A stretch of 34,155 bases of DNA from Sedimenticola sp. (GCA_027024025.1 JALVTT010000043.1:1-34155); one strand, 5' to 3'; positions 7,808 to 15,910 are shown, numbered from the stretch's first letter. Numbers and translations: made by a program. Notes: generated by a model from the sequence alone, not told the origin.

Positions 7808-8146
7808 ATGGATCAGGACGACGCCCCCGCCTGTCCCCTGCCCCGGCCACCGGACCTCTCGGGCATCGAACAGATCGCGCTGCATCCCCAGCCCGCGCCC
7901 GCCGACTATATGGAGGCCATGCAACTGGCCGACCAGGAGGCCGACAGACGCTTAGGCGACGACTGGATGCGCCTGTCGTGGTACGACCGGGACCGGGACT
8001 TCGAGTCCCCGCAGCACAGCAGCGAATGCCACGCCGACAGCGCGGTACCCGGTTATGTGGACTATGGCATCAACCACGGGGCGCGGCTGAAGGTCGATAT
8101 CGAAGACGGCCGTTTCGTGTTCTTCTACGCGCCGGTCTCGCTCTAA
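7808..8146 (+). CDS. Small soluble protein resembling the AF1514 family
   Basis: The product has 112 residues with a proline-rich N-terminal 35 residues. A compact acidic domain follows: YMEAMQLADQEADRRLGDDWM, then LSWYDRDRDFESPQHSSECH, then PGYVDYGINHGARLKVDIEDG and FVFFYAPVSL. The SWYDR, SECH and PGYVDY segments are what I associate with the AF1514-like small-protein family (function unknown), but I recall this rather than having checked it. There is no signal or membrane segment. It starts 7 bases after the ypjD-type gene and is probably cotranscribed with it. It ends 8 bases before the convergent fliT. Confidence 0.75.
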   Translation: MDQDDAPACPLPRPPDLSGIEQIALHPQPAPADYMEAMQLADQEADRRLGDDWMRLSWYDRDRDFESPQHSSECHADSAVPGYVDYGINHGARLKVDIEDGRFVFFYAPVSL

Positions 8147-8154
8147 CGCGATGT

Positions 8155-8466
8155 TCAGGCCATGTTGGCCTGGTAGGCGTGATTGGCGCGGTTGCCGCGG
8201 TTGATCTGTTCCAGGGCCTCGCCCAGCTGGTCACGGACCCGGGTGCTGGCCTCGATCAGGCCCTTGTCCAGCGCCAGGATGCGGCGCACCTGCTCCGCCT
8301 GTGCCTCGTTGAGCGGTTCCATGCTGGCGAAGGCCTGTTCCAGAACGCCGCGCCGCCGCGCCTCCAGGCCGATGACCTCCTGCCACTGGTCCTGCTCGGC
8401 GAGCGCCAGCATGCGGCAGGTCATGTCCAGGGCCTGCTCCAGCAGCGCGTCGCGTCCACCGTCCAT
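8155..8466 (-). CDS. fliT: Flagellar protein FliT-like
   Basis: FliT is the export chaperone of the filament cap protein FliD and can modulate FlhDC. The product has 103 residues and is all helical. It runs from MDGGRDALLEQALDMTCRMLALAEQDQWQEV through LEARRRGVLEQAF to a C-terminal helix ending HAYQANMA. Sequence conservation in this family is low, so the call rests on size, helical pattern and position directly after fliS with a TGA/ATG four-base overlap. The last codons contain a perfect 7-bp inverted repeat (8156-8172) facing the convergent gene, possibly a shared 3'-end hairpin. Confidence 0.8.
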   Translation of the reverse strand: MDGGRDALLEQALDMTCRMLALAEQDQWQEVIGLEARRRGVLEQAFASMEPLNEAQAEQVRRILALDKGLIEASTRVRDQLGEALEQINRGNRANHAYQANMA

Positions 8467-8888
8467 CAGGCCCCGGCCTCCGCGGCGGGCGCGCTGCGGA
8501 CATGCTCCGGCATGGCGTCCCAGGCGCTCTTGATCTCGCCCATCAGGCCGGCCACCTCGTCCAGAGGCTCGACCGCGTTCTCGACATTGGCGTCGATCAG
8601 GCGTTGCAGCATATAGCTGTAGAGGTCGTCGAGGTTGGCCGCGATCTCCCCGCCCTGCTCCAGGTCGATACTGGCGCGCAGGCCGTTGAGGATGGAACTG
8701 GCCCAGGTGATCTGCTGGCTCTTGCCGGCAAGATCCTGCCGCTGGATACAGCCCTTTGCCGTCGCCACCTTGTCCAGCACCCCTTCCATGAGCATCTGGA
8801 CCAGGCGGTGCGGAGAGGCGTATTCGCCCTCGGACTGGGCGGCCACCTTGCCATAACTGGAGAGCGCGCGCTTGTTGGGATAGGTCAT
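8466..8888 (-). CDS. fliS: Flagellin export chaperone FliS
   Basis: FliS binds the disordered C-terminus of flagellin and prevents premature polymerisation in the cytoplasm. The 140-residue protein shows the family pattern: an N-terminal YPNKRALSSYGKV, ASPHRLVQMLMEGVLDKVATAKG, then WASSILNGLRASIDLEQGGEIAANLDDLYSYMLQRLIDAN, ending in a low-complexity Ala/Glu tail. It starts at ATG 8888 with a sigma-28-like promoter 39-65 bases upstream, and overlaps fliT by four bases. Confidence 0.96.
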   Translation of the reverse strand: MTYPNKRALSSYGKVAAQSEGEYASPHRLVQMLMEGVLDKVATAKGCIQRQDLAGKSQQITWASSILNGLRASIDLEQGGEIAANLDDLYSYMLQRLIDANVENAVEPLDEVAGLMGEIKSAWDAMPEHVRSAPAAEAGA

Positions 8889-8926
8889 GCTTTGTGTCCC
8901 GGCCTGTTGATTTGGATGTACCTTCT

Positions 8927-8953
8927 GTATCGACGGAAGGCCGATTTTCTTTA
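8927..8953 (-). promoter_or_regulatory. Sigma-28 (FliA)-type promoter of fliS-fliT
   Basis: On the minus strand TAAA (8950-8953) is followed by exactly 15 bases and GTCGATAC (8927-8934), a 6-of-8 match to the FliA -10 GCCGATAA. It lies between fliD and fliS, 38 bases before the fliS ATG. It would allow fliS-fliT to be expressed with flagellin independently of fliD. Confidence 0.6.
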
Positions 8954-8975
8954 AGCCTTTAAAGCATCAAAACGG

Positions 8976-10319
8976 CTATTTCGATGAGGAGAAGAAGCGC
9001 GAATTGAGGAACTGGGAGGTCGAATTGAGGCTGCCCACCAGGGCGTCCATGGCGGCGTATTTGGCGCGCAGCGATTTCTCTTTGAGCACCAAATTAGCCT
9101 CCATTGAGGATTGCTGATCCTGATAGTGCCGCACCCGCGTGTTGAGGGTATCGACCCGGCTGCTCAACAGCCCGTTGTTGGCCAACATACTGTCAGCCAC
9201 GCTGATAAAACGGGTGGAATAACCGCTGGTGGCGTCCGTAAACACCGATGATACTGCCGTGAAATCGGTATTCAAGGCATTGCTGAAACGGGTGGCATCG
9301 AGTTGCAGATGCCCCGTATCCTTGTTGGTGGTGATCCCCAGTTCCGACAAACTGCTGAAGCTGCCAGTCAGTCCGCTGACAGGCGTATTCAATACCGAGC
9401 GGAGCTGGCTCACGACGCTGCGCAAGGTACTGTCATTTCCGATACTGCCATTTTTGAGTTCATCCACTTTCTTCAGCACGGCGTTGTACGCATCGACGAA
9501 TGCCTGTGCCGATGATTGGATGGCCGAGGTATCACGCGAGACCGTCAGCGTACTTACGCCCACACTCTTCAGGTCAAAGGTCAGGCCATCCACGACGCCA
9601 CTGGCCTGATTGCTGGCCGAAGTGACCGCGATTCCATCCACGCTGAACGCAGCGTCCAGTTGGGTCAGATCGGTTATGGTTGCCCCAGTCCCATCCTGGT
9701 TCAAGGTACCGAATCCAAAGGTCGTGGCCGTTATGGCGCCTCCGTAGGCGAGCTGAATCCGTTGCTTATAACCCGAATCATTGGCGGTCAGAATCAGATG
9801 TTCGTTGGTCCCATCATTGACGATAGTTGCGGTCACGCCCGGATTATCCGCCGCGTTGTTAATGGCATCGCGCACGCCCGCCAGATCCTTGGCAGTAGAT
9901 AGATCTATAGTCGAGGAGGCCCCGTTTACGGTGAGGGTCAGGCTATCCCCGACTGCCCCACCAAAGGTAGCGGCTGGCGCGATCGCGGTGCTGCCCATTT
10001 TGTGATGCTGCGCCAAACGCTGCACATCCACCTTATAGCTACCACCCGCTGCCTGACTAGTAGTTGTTGCCGTCAGAACCGCGCTATCGCTGGATGTGGA
10101 CTTAAAGATCTGAAACTTATCCGCCGTACTCAGCTTGACCATAGCATCCTTAAAAGCGGACACCGCGCTCTTGAGCGCGCCGAAGTCGCTGATCTGCGCC
10201 TTGGCCTCGGCCTCTTTATGCTGGAGCTTGACCAGTGGCCGGCGCTCCAACGACATAAGCTGGGTCACGATATTCTCGATATCGAGCCCAGAACCCACAC
10301 CTGATGCCGTAATAGGCAT
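8976..10319 (-). CDS. fliD: Flagellar filament capping protein FliD (HAP2)
   Basis: FliD caps the growing filament and folds exported flagellin. The product has 447 residues. The N-terminal D0/D1 segment is ITASGVGSGLDIENIVTQLMSLERRPL. A central Thr/Asn/Gly-rich variable region is typical of surface-exposed FliD domains. The C-terminal coiled-coil segment includes SSRVDTLNTRVRHYQDQQSSMEANL and ends with Leu/Asn/Ser-rich residues. A strong AAGGAGG ribosome binding site lies just upstream of ATG 10319. GC content of the middle of the gene is lower than the surrounding chromosome, as often seen in variable flagellar genes. Confidence 0.97.
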   Translation of the reverse strand: MPITASGVGSGLDIENIVTQLMSLERRPLVKLQHKEAEAKAQISDFGALKSAVSAFKDAMVKLSTADKFQIFKSTSSDSAVLTATTTSQAAGGSYKVDVQRLAQHHKMGSTAIAPAATFGGAVGDSLTLTVNGASSTIDLSTAKDLAGVRDAINNAADNPGVTATIVNDGTNEHLILTANDSGYKQRIQLAYGGAITATTFGFGTLNQDGTGATITDLTQLDAAFSVDGIAVTSASNQASGVVDGLTFDLKSVGVSTLTVSRDTSAIQSSAQAFVDAYNAVLKKVDELKNGSIGNDSTLRSVVSQLRSVLNTPVSGLTGSFSSLSELGITTNKDTGHLQLDATRFSNALNTDFTAVSSVFTDATSGYSTRFISVADSMLANNGLLSSRVDTLNTRVRHYQDQQSSMEANLVLKEKSLRAKYAAMDALVGSLNSTSQFLNSRFFSSSK

Positions 10320-10344
10320 ATTGCCTCCTTCGGAGCCGCTTACA

Positions 10345-10713
10345 TCAGACGGCGCCCTCGAACAACACCCCAGCAGCCTCCTTCAGGCGCTGGCGCAACT
10401 TGATAACCTCTTCGGACGGTATCTGGCGCACCACCTTTTGGGTCTCGCTGTCAATGACCTTGATGATGGTCTCGCCGCTCTTGTCGTCCACCGAGAACTG
10501 CAGATTCCTATGCAGGTTCTGTACCATTTTGTTCAGCCCGGAGACCACGTCACCCAGAGCCTCGGGCTGGGCGGCGCCAGCGGTGGCGCCCGGTTTCGGC
10601 GGATCCGCGCCTTCGACAGTGCTTACCGGACGAGCACCCATCTTAAAAGACGCCTCTACCCGTCCCGGCCCACGCATGCCGCCTGGACGTATCGTGCTGA
10701 TATCATTAGCCAT
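10345..10713 (-). CDS. flaG: FlaG family flagellar protein
   Basis: FlaG proteins influence filament length and are typical of polarly flagellated bacteria. The 122-residue product has a disordered Gly/Pro/Ala-rich N-terminal half. The C-terminal FlaG domain includes LQFSVDDKSGETIIKVIDSE and VVRQIPSEEVIKLRQRLKE. I prefer ATG 10713, because AAGGTGA lies just before it; an in-frame GTG at 10722 would be inside that ribosome binding site. It sits between flagellin 1 and fliD, its usual neighbours, and is separated from flagellin 1 by two hairpins. Confidence 0.92.
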   Translation of the reverse strand: MANDISTIRPGGMRGPGRVEASFKMGARPVSTVEGADPPKPGATAGAAQPEALGDVVSGLNKMVQNLHRNLQFSVDDKSGETIIKVIDSETQKVVRQIPSEEVIKLRQRLKEAAGVLFEGAV

Positions 10714-10742
10714 TTTCGTCACCTTGCTGCGTCCTGGACGAA

Positions 10743-10761
10743 GGCCGTGATGATCACGGCC
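10743..10761 (-). terminator. Second hairpin between flagellin 1 and flaG
   Basis: GGCCGTGA and TCACGGCC form a perfect 8-bp stem with a 3-base loop, 14 bases downstream of the first hairpin. It has no U tract (the minus strand continues TTCGTCC). It may act as a processing or attenuation structure that lowers flaG-fliD expression relative to flagellin. Confidence 0.4.
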
Positions 10762-10774
10762 CCCGCCCAGTTAA

Positions 10775-10793
10775 TCCGCCCACCCTGGGCGGA
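10775..10793 (-). terminator. Hairpin terminator after flagellin 1
   Basis: On the minus strand TCCGCCCA-GGG-TGGGCGGA is a perfect 8-bp stem with a triloop starting 12 bases after the flagellin stop, followed by TTAACT. This fits a transcription terminator or mRNA 3'-end stabiliser for the abundant flagellin transcript. Confidence 0.6.
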
Positions 10794-10805
10794 CACTCTC
10801 ACCGA

Positions 10806-11645
10806 TTACCGGAGGAGCGCCAGGACGTTTTGCGGCAACTGGTTGGCCTGCGCCAACATCGCCGTGCCGGCCTGTTGCAGGATCTTGGTGCGGGTCAGGT
10901 TGGCAGTCTCGGCCGCGAAATCGGCATCGCGGATCCGCGAACGGGCCGCGCTCTGGTTCTCGATGGCATTAGCGTTGGCGCGCACGGTGGCCTCGAGACG
11001 GTTCTGCTTGGCACCGAACTCGGCACGCTTGGACGAGACCGTGTCGATCGCCGTATCCAGCATGGTCAGCGCGCTGCCTGCGCCGGCCACGGTACTGATC
11101 GTGGTTGTGGTCGAAAGCACGCTTCCAATACCACCGGCAGCGGCCTGCCCCATGCTCGCGGCAGACACGGAAATGGTGTAGTTGGCGCCGTTCTTGAAAC
11201 CAACCTGGAAGGAGATACTCGCGCCACCGGACAGCAGTTTGGTGCCGTTAAATTCCGCCGTGTTGTTGATCCGCGTAATCTCGGACTTCAGTTGCTGGAA
11301 TTCCTTGTTCAGCGAGGCCTTGTCAGAGGCACTTACGGTGCCGTTCTTGGCCTGCACCGCCAGCTCGCGCATGCGCTGCAGCATGTTGCCGACCTCGTCC
11401 AGCGCGCCTTCTGCGGTCTGCATCAGGGATATGCCGTCATTGGCGTTGCGGTTGGCCTGCTCCAGACCGCGGATCTGCGCGGTCAGGCGTTCGGAGATGG
11501 CCAGACCGGCGGCATCGTCCTTGGCGCTGTTGATGCGCAGGCCGGAAGACAGACGCTGCAGCGAGACTTGCATGCTCATCTGCGAACGGTTCAGCGCGCG
11601 CTGGGAGTTCAGGGAGAAAACATTGGTGTTGATTACCTGTGCCAT
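10806..11645 (-). CDS. fliC: Flagellin 1
   Basis: Structural subunit of the flagellar filament. It has 279 residues, which is short: conserved N-terminal D0/D1 (MAQVINTNVFSLNSQRALNR) and C-terminal D1/D0 (RSRIRDADFAAETANLTRTK to the final LPQNVLALLR) are joined by only about 60 variable residues, so large outer domains are absent. A Ser/Thr cluster STTTTIST (178-185) near the surface-exposed part is shared with flagellin 2 and is a candidate O-glycosylation site. The ATG at 11645 has AGGAG upstream. A longer frame to 11729 is not needed. Flagellin 2, divergent across the 339-base gap, is 89% identical by direct alignment (30 differences in 279). Confidence 0.98.
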   Translation of the reverse strand: MAQVINTNVFSLNSQRALNRSQMSMQVSLQRLSSGLRINSAKDDAAGLAISERLTAQIRGLEQANRNANDGISLMQTAEGALDEVGNMLQRMRELAVQAKNGTVSASDKASLNKEFQQLKSEITRINNTAEFNGTKLLSGGASISFQVGFKNGANYTISVSAASMGQAAAGGIGSVLSTTTTISTVAGAGSALTMLDTAIDTVSSKRAEFGAKQNRLEATVRANANAIENQSAARSRIRDADFAAETANLTRTKILQQAGTAMLAQANQLPQNVLALLR

Positions 11646-11747
11646 TTTATAGCTCCTCGCAACGGGCCGGGCGCCACGCACCCTTGCGTTGCCTTGTCTT
11701 GAGCGGATATGCCGGGCCCATCCCTGCATTTACCGCTTTCACGTGCT

Positions 11748-11774
11748 GTTTCGGCCCCGTATCAGAAACCTTTA
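11748..11774 (-). promoter_or_regulatory. Sigma-28 (FliA)-type promoter of flagellin 1
   Basis: On the minus strand TAAA (11771-11774) is followed by 15 bases and GCCGAAAC (11748-11755), which matches the FliA -10 element GCCGATAA at 6 of 8 positions. The leader to the ATG at 11645 would be about 95 bases. This is the expected class of promoter for a late flagellin gene. Confidence 0.7.
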
Positions 11775-11893
11775 ATACTTAAAGTACTGACTTGGCAAAG
11801 CCTTGCCGCCCAGGTGGCATGACACGACGAGTACTTGCCGCCGTTTCATCGGCATTTATCGCAAGTTCTTGAATCCATAAGCCCATTCAAGCT

Positions 11894-11910
11894 TTGGCAC
11901 GCCTACTGCA
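11894..11910 (+). promoter_or_regulatory. Sigma-54 (RpoN)-type promoter upstream of fliW-flagellin 2
   Basis: TTGGCAC-GCCTA-CTGCA keeps the -24 GG and -12 GC dinucleotides at the required spacing and matches TGGCAC-N5-TTGCA with one mismatch. It lies 75 bases upstream of the fliW ATG. No sigma-28 motif was found on this strand in the gap or between fliW and flagellin 2, so this would be the main promoter of both genes. Confidence 0.6.
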
Positions 11911-11984
11911 TATAGCAGAGCGACAGCAAGGCACAGCTCGAGCTGTGGCACTTTCAACCCGGTAAGCAACTGGAGAAAACATCA

Positions 11985-12443
11985 ATGGCTATGCAAGCAC
12001 AACAAATCCAAGACCAAGGCCGGGTAGAAGTCCGTACGCGTTTCGGTACTCTGCCCGTCAACAAGGAGAACCTGCTGGACTTCCCCGAAGGCCTGCCGGG
12101 TTTCGAAGACCTGCACCGGTTCGTCCTGCTGCACGATGAAGGCAACGAGAGCATTTTCTATCTGCAATCGCTGGACGATCCCGGTATCCGACTACCGGTC
12201 ACCAGCCCACACTGGTTCCGCGTGGACTACGAAATCGAGCTAGATGATAAAGAGCTGGAGACCCTGCAACTGGACCACGCCAGTGATACCGTTGTCCTGG
12301 TGACGCTCGCCGATGACGAGGCCTCGCCGGTCGGCTATAAGGTCAACTTTCATGGCCCCATCATCTTGAACAGCGAGAAACGCATCGGCATTCAGAAACC
12401 GATGCCCGACGCACAAAGCTCGCTGCTCATCCGATCCCACTGA
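11985..12443 (+). CDS. fliW: Flagellar assembly factor FliW
   Basis: FliW binds flagellin and antagonises the translational repressor CsrA, coupling flagellin synthesis to its export. The product has 152 residues: VRTRFGTLPVNKENLLDFPEGLPGFEDLHRFVLL near the N-terminus, IFYLQSLDDPGIRLPVTSP, and a C-terminal VNFHGPIILNSEKRIGIQ, all characteristic of the family. A GGAG site lies before ATG 11985. It ends 37 bases before flagellin 2 and is probably cotranscribed with it. Its presence predicts CsrA control of at least one of the two flagellin mRNAs; the 5' leader of flagellin 2 contains AGAGGGA, a possible overlap of Shine-Dalgarno and CsrA site. Confidence 0.95.
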   Translation: MAMQAQQIQDQGRVEVRTRFGTLPVNKENLLDFPEGLPGFEDLHRFVLLHDEGNESIFYLQSLDDPGIRLPVTSPHWFRVDYEIELDDKELETLQLDHASDTVVLVTLADDEASPVGYKVNFHGPIILNSEKRIGIQKPMPDAQSSLLIRSH

Positions 12444-12480
12444 CCCCGACCCGGGTCCAAGAGACGAGAGGGAAAACACA

Positions 12481-13320
12481 ATGCCACAGATTATCAACAC
12501 CAATATGATGTCGCTGAACTCCCAGCGCGCGCTGAACCGTTCGCAGATGAGCATGCAAGTCTCGCTGCAGCGTCTGTCTTCCGGCCTGCGCATCAACAGC
12601 GCCAAGGACGATGCCGCCGGTCTGGCCATCTCCGAACGCCTGACCGCGCAGATCCGCGGTTTGGAGCAGGCCAACCGCAACGCCAATGACGGTATATCCC
12701 TGATGCAGACCGCAGAAGGCGCGCTGGACGAGGTCACGAACATGCTGCAGCGTATGCGCGAGCTGGCGGTGCAGGCCAAGAACGGCACCGTGAGCGCCGC
12801 TGACAAGGTCTCGCTGAACAAGGAATTCCAGCAACTGAAGTCCGAGATTACGCGGATCAACAACACGGCGGAATTTAACGGCACCAAGCTGCTGTCCGGC
12901 GGCACCAAGCTCACCTTTCAAGTCGGTTTCAAGAACGGCACTAACTATCAGGTCAGCGTTTCAGCCGCCAGTATGGGCGCGGCCGGCACAACGGGCATTG
13001 GCAGCGTGCTTTCGACCACAACCACGATCAGTACCGTGGCCGGCGCCGGCAGCGTCATGAGCATGATCGACAACGCCATCGATGTGGTTACTTCCAAACG
13101 CGCTGAATTCGGCGCCAAGCAAAACCGTCTCGAGGCCGTGGTGCGCGCCAACGCCAACGCCATCGAGAACCAGAGCGCGGCCCGTTCGCGGATCCGCGAT
13201 GCCGACTTTGCGGCGGAGACCGCCAACCTGACACGGACCCGAATCCTGCAGCAGGCGGGCACGGCGATGCTAGCGCAGGCCAACCAATTGCCTCAGAACA
13301 TCCTCAAGCTACTGCAATAA
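12481..13320 (+). CDS. fliC: Flagellin 2
   Basis: Second filament subunit, 279 residues, same length as flagellin 1 and differing at 30 positions. Differences are concentrated at residues 2-10, 142-175 and 191-205. The conserved terminal D0/D1 helices and the STTTTIST cluster are retained. It starts MPQIINTNMMSLNSQ and ends LPQNILKLLQ. The AGAGGGA ribosome binding site is well placed. It probably shares a transcript with fliW, and the glycosyltransferase Maf follows 85 bases downstream on the same strand. The divergent arrangement of the two copies points to an inverted duplication of a flagellin gene. Confidence 0.98.
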   Translation: MPQIINTNMMSLNSQRALNRSQMSMQVSLQRLSSGLRINSAKDDAAGLAISERLTAQIRGLEQANRNANDGISLMQTAEGALDEVTNMLQRMRELAVQAKNGTVSAADKVSLNKEFQQLKSEITRINNTAEFNGTKLLSGGTKLTFQVGFKNGTNYQVSVSAASMGAAGTTGIGSVLSTTTTISTVAGAGSVMSMIDNAIDVVTSKRAEFGAKQNRLEAVVRANANAIENQSAARSRIRDADFAAETANLTRTRILQQAGTAMLAQANQLPQNILKLLQ

Positions 13321-13329
13321 TCCCCATCG

Positions 13330-13360
13330 CTCGCGCCGGTCCATGCGGGATCGGCGTGAG
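13330..13360 (+). terminator. Hairpin between flagellin 2 and maf
   Basis: CTCGCGCCG (13330-13338) pairs with CGGCGTGAG (13352-13360), nine pairs including one G-T, ten bases after the flagellin 2 stop. No U tract follows, so it may only partly terminate and allow lower readthrough into maf. Confidence 0.4.
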
Positions 13361-13405
13361 CATGGATAAGATGGCATACCAGGCAGCAATGCCGGACACC
13401 AAATA

Positions 13406-15910
13406 ATGAACACCAGCCGACTATTGAGTAACGAATTTGGTGACCGCTACCTGTATGAGGTCAACCGAAATACCTTTGCACGCATTGGCGCCAACAGCCA
13501 GTTTCAGCGCGCCTTCGGCGAATCCTTTACCACCCCGGATACCCTGCACATCATCGTCGGCACCGACTCCGGCCTGCTGACACGCTTCGTGCATGGACTG
13601 GATCGCCCCGAAGGCAGCAAATATCTGTTCATCGAACTACCCGACCTGATCCCAATAATCCGGCCACTGATCGAAAAGTTCGTGGATGACGAACATATCG
13701 TGCTGTCTACTCCCGAACAGTGGCAGACCGATCTGCAGCGTCTGAATGTCGCAGACTATGTTCATAACAACTCGTTACGGGTACATGCATCCCTGGGGGT
13801 TGCCGATGGTTTTTTGGAGGACTACCAAGCACTGAAAAACTCAGTGCAACAGACACTCGATGGCATCGTATGGTCGCTGCAACAACGCCTGGGACATCCG
13901 GTATTCATTGCCACCCAGATCCAAAACCTGGTCTATAACCGCACACCAGCCATTCGCCTGCGCGACAGCTTTGCCGGCAAGACCGCCGTGGTGCTCGGAG
14001 GCGGCCCTTCCCTGGACGAATTCCTGCCCTGGGTCTCCCGGCACCGGGAGCAACTATTAGTGATCGCGGTCTCACGCGTCAGCCGGCGCCTGGTTGAGGC
14101 CGGCATCTATCCACATATCGTGGTGACTGTTGATCCTAGCCAAATGAGCTTCGAGGTCAGCCGCGAGATGCTCACACTGCCCCCCGATACCCTACTGGTC
14201 AACGCCTACCATGCCTCGCCAAAACTACTGGGGCAATGGCCGGGACGTAGCGTGTATCTAGGTAAGCGCTATCCATGGAAAGACCGCAAGGAGGTAGAGA
14301 ACGCCGCCGCGGTCGGTCCAACCGTCACCAATGCCGCAATCGAGACCGCGGTACTGCTCGGTGTTCGTCATATCATTCTTGGGGGCGTCGACCTGTGCCA
14401 TGATCGGCACGGCTATACCCATGCCAAGGGCAGCGTCGAACACGAACTCGGCCCCCGGCCCGCTAGCCTTGACATCGAAATACCCACTAACGACGGTGGG
14501 ACCGCGACCACCACGCCCGACTTCTACAACGCAATGTTGAGTATACAAGGCCAAGCGCGTCAGGCGGCCGCCCTGGGCGTGGAAATACTTAACCCGGCTC
14601 CCGGGGCGGCCCATATGGAGGCCGTTCGTCATGTGGCAATGGACGCGCTTCCCCTGACCAGCTTAGAGCGGCCGGCTACGGAAATCATCGCCGAGCACCT
14701 CGGAAAAGAAACCTCTGCCGAACGGCTCGCCGACTATCAGAACTTGACGCAATCCCTGGCCCGCGTCAACGGACGTATCCGCGCTATGATCAAGCTGGCC
14801 GAGGACGCACTGGATTGCAACGCCAGACTGTTTGGTCGCAAGGGCAAGCCCGCCGACTTTCGTTACAAGAAACGCATGGACAAAATCGAACGCCAACTTG
14901 ATCGCAAATACAAGGATCTAGCTGGGCTGGTTAAGCTATTCAGCGCCCGCGCCTTTCTTCGCATGCCACCTTCTGACCGAGAGTGGAGCAACGAAGAACT
15001 CGAACAGGCTGGCATCACCTACTACACCGCCTACCGGGACAATGCCAGAAATCTACTCGCGCTGTTCGAGGCAGCCCAAGAATATGTGACCTTCGCCATC
15101 GCCGAAGAATCCGACCGACCCGACATGGCAGCACTGGCGAAACATTGGCTTGAGCATGACATACCCGGGCGGGCGCGTGTCTGGAGGCGGCTACATCCCG
15201 ATACCGATGAGCGCCTCGACCAACGTGCTCGAGCCGAACTGGACCGCCTGGACGCGGCATTCCAAACCCAGCTCCTGGAACAGGACACGCTACACCGGAA
15301 ACAGCTCGCGCAAAGCTTCGACCTGAGCGGCATCCGCGCGCGCCTACATCTGCTCCACACGCGCCAGGATCTGCAAGGCCTCGAGCGACTTCGGCGGCAG
15401 CTGACACCCCTGGACGGTCCTCAAGCCAAGGAGTTGGCGGTACTGGCCTCCGGCTATATCGCCTTGCTCAGGGACACCAGGGAGACGGCCTTTACCCAGT
15501 TCGCCCAACTCATCGATTTGGCACAGCAAAACATGGGCGAAGACGCGCCCAACCCCCGCTTGGAAGACGCCCTGTGCAATATGGCGACCATCGCATTGGA
15601 TCTAGGTCAGAACGAACAGGCACTGCTGATCCTAGAAACCCTCAACGAGCTCTCGCCCAATTACCTGCCGCAATTCGGCGAGCTGCTGCGCCTGACGGGC
15701 CACATCCCCGAGGCCGAGACGCTGTACAGCGAGCATCTGGAAAACCACCCGGACGACGCCGTGACCATGTTGGCATTGGGCCGGCTCTATCAGGAACAGG
15801 GCGCCCAGGAATCGGCACGCATGGCTTTTCAACATATACTAGCAAGAGATCCAGCCAACGAGGATGCCCGGACACTGCTCGGCCAAATGGAGTCTTCTTC
15901 GAGCCCATGA
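13406..15910 (+). CDS. maf: Motility accessory factor (Maf) nonulosonate glycosyltransferase
   Basis: Maf proteins transfer pseudaminic or legionaminic acid from the CMP-sugar to Ser/Thr of flagellin in the cytoplasm before export. The product has 834 residues. An N-terminal domain (about 1-180) precedes the MAF_flag10/DUF115 core. Its signatures are TAVVLGGGPSLDEFLPWV (about 193-210), VSRVSRRLVEAGIYPHIVVTVDP and HIILGGVDLCHDRHGYTHA. A long helical region is followed by TPR-like repeats (about 665-830, for example ALLILETLNELSPNYLPQFGEL), which may bind flagellin. The ribosome binding site is weak. The gene overlaps legB by four bases (ATGA) and lies directly behind flagellin 2. This places the sugar pathway and its transferase in one operon. 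Confidence 0.93.
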   Translation: MNTSRLLSNEFGDRYLYEVNRNTFARIGANSQFQRAFGESFTTPDTLHIIVGTDSGLLTRFVHGLDRPEGSKYLFIELPDLIPIIRPLIEKFVDDEHIVLSTPEQWQTDLQRLNVADYVHNNSLRVHASLGVADGFLEDYQALKNSVQQTLDGIVWSLQQRLGHPVFIATQIQNLVYNRTPAIRLRDSFAGKTAVVLGGGPSLDEFLPWVSRHREQLLVIAVSRVSRRLVEAGIYPHIVVTVDPSQMSFEVSREMLTLPPDTLLVNAYHASPKLLGQWPGRSVYLGKRYPWKDRKEVENAAAVGPTVTNAAIETAVLLGVRHIILGGVDLCHDRHGYTHAKGSVEHELGPRPASLDIEIPTNDGGTATTTPDFYNAMLSIQGQARQAAALGVEILNPAPGAAHMEAVRHVAMDALPLTSLERPATEIIAEHLGKETSAERLADYQNLTQSLARVNGRIRAMIKLAEDALDCNARLFGRKGKPADFRYKKRMDKIERQLDRKYKDLAGLVKLFSARAFLRMPPSDREWSNEELEQAGITYYTAYRDNARNLLALFEAAQEYVTFAIAEESDRPDMAALAKHWLEHDIPGRARVWRRLHPDTDERLDQRARAELDRLDAAFQTQLLEQDTLHRKQLAQSFDLSGIRARLHLLHTRQDLQGLERLRRQLTPLDGPQAKELAVLASGYIALLRDTRETAFTQFAQLIDLAQQNMGEDAPNPRLEDALCNMATIALDLGQNEQALLILETLNELSPNYLPQFGELLRLTGHIPEAETLYSEHLENHPDDAVTMLALGRLYQEQGAQESARMAFQHILARDPANEDARTLLGQMESSSSP

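Larger units (their letters stand above)
11646..11984. other. Divergent regulatory region between flagellin 1 and fliW
   Basis: This 339-base gap holds no gene that I can support. It contains a sigma-28-type promoter facing flagellin 1 and a sigma-54-type promoter facing fliW. A perfect AT-rich inverted repeat CTTTAA-TAC-TTAAAG (11770-11784) overlaps the -35 box of the sigma-28 site. GC content is lower than that of the flanking genes. Confidence 0.7.
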
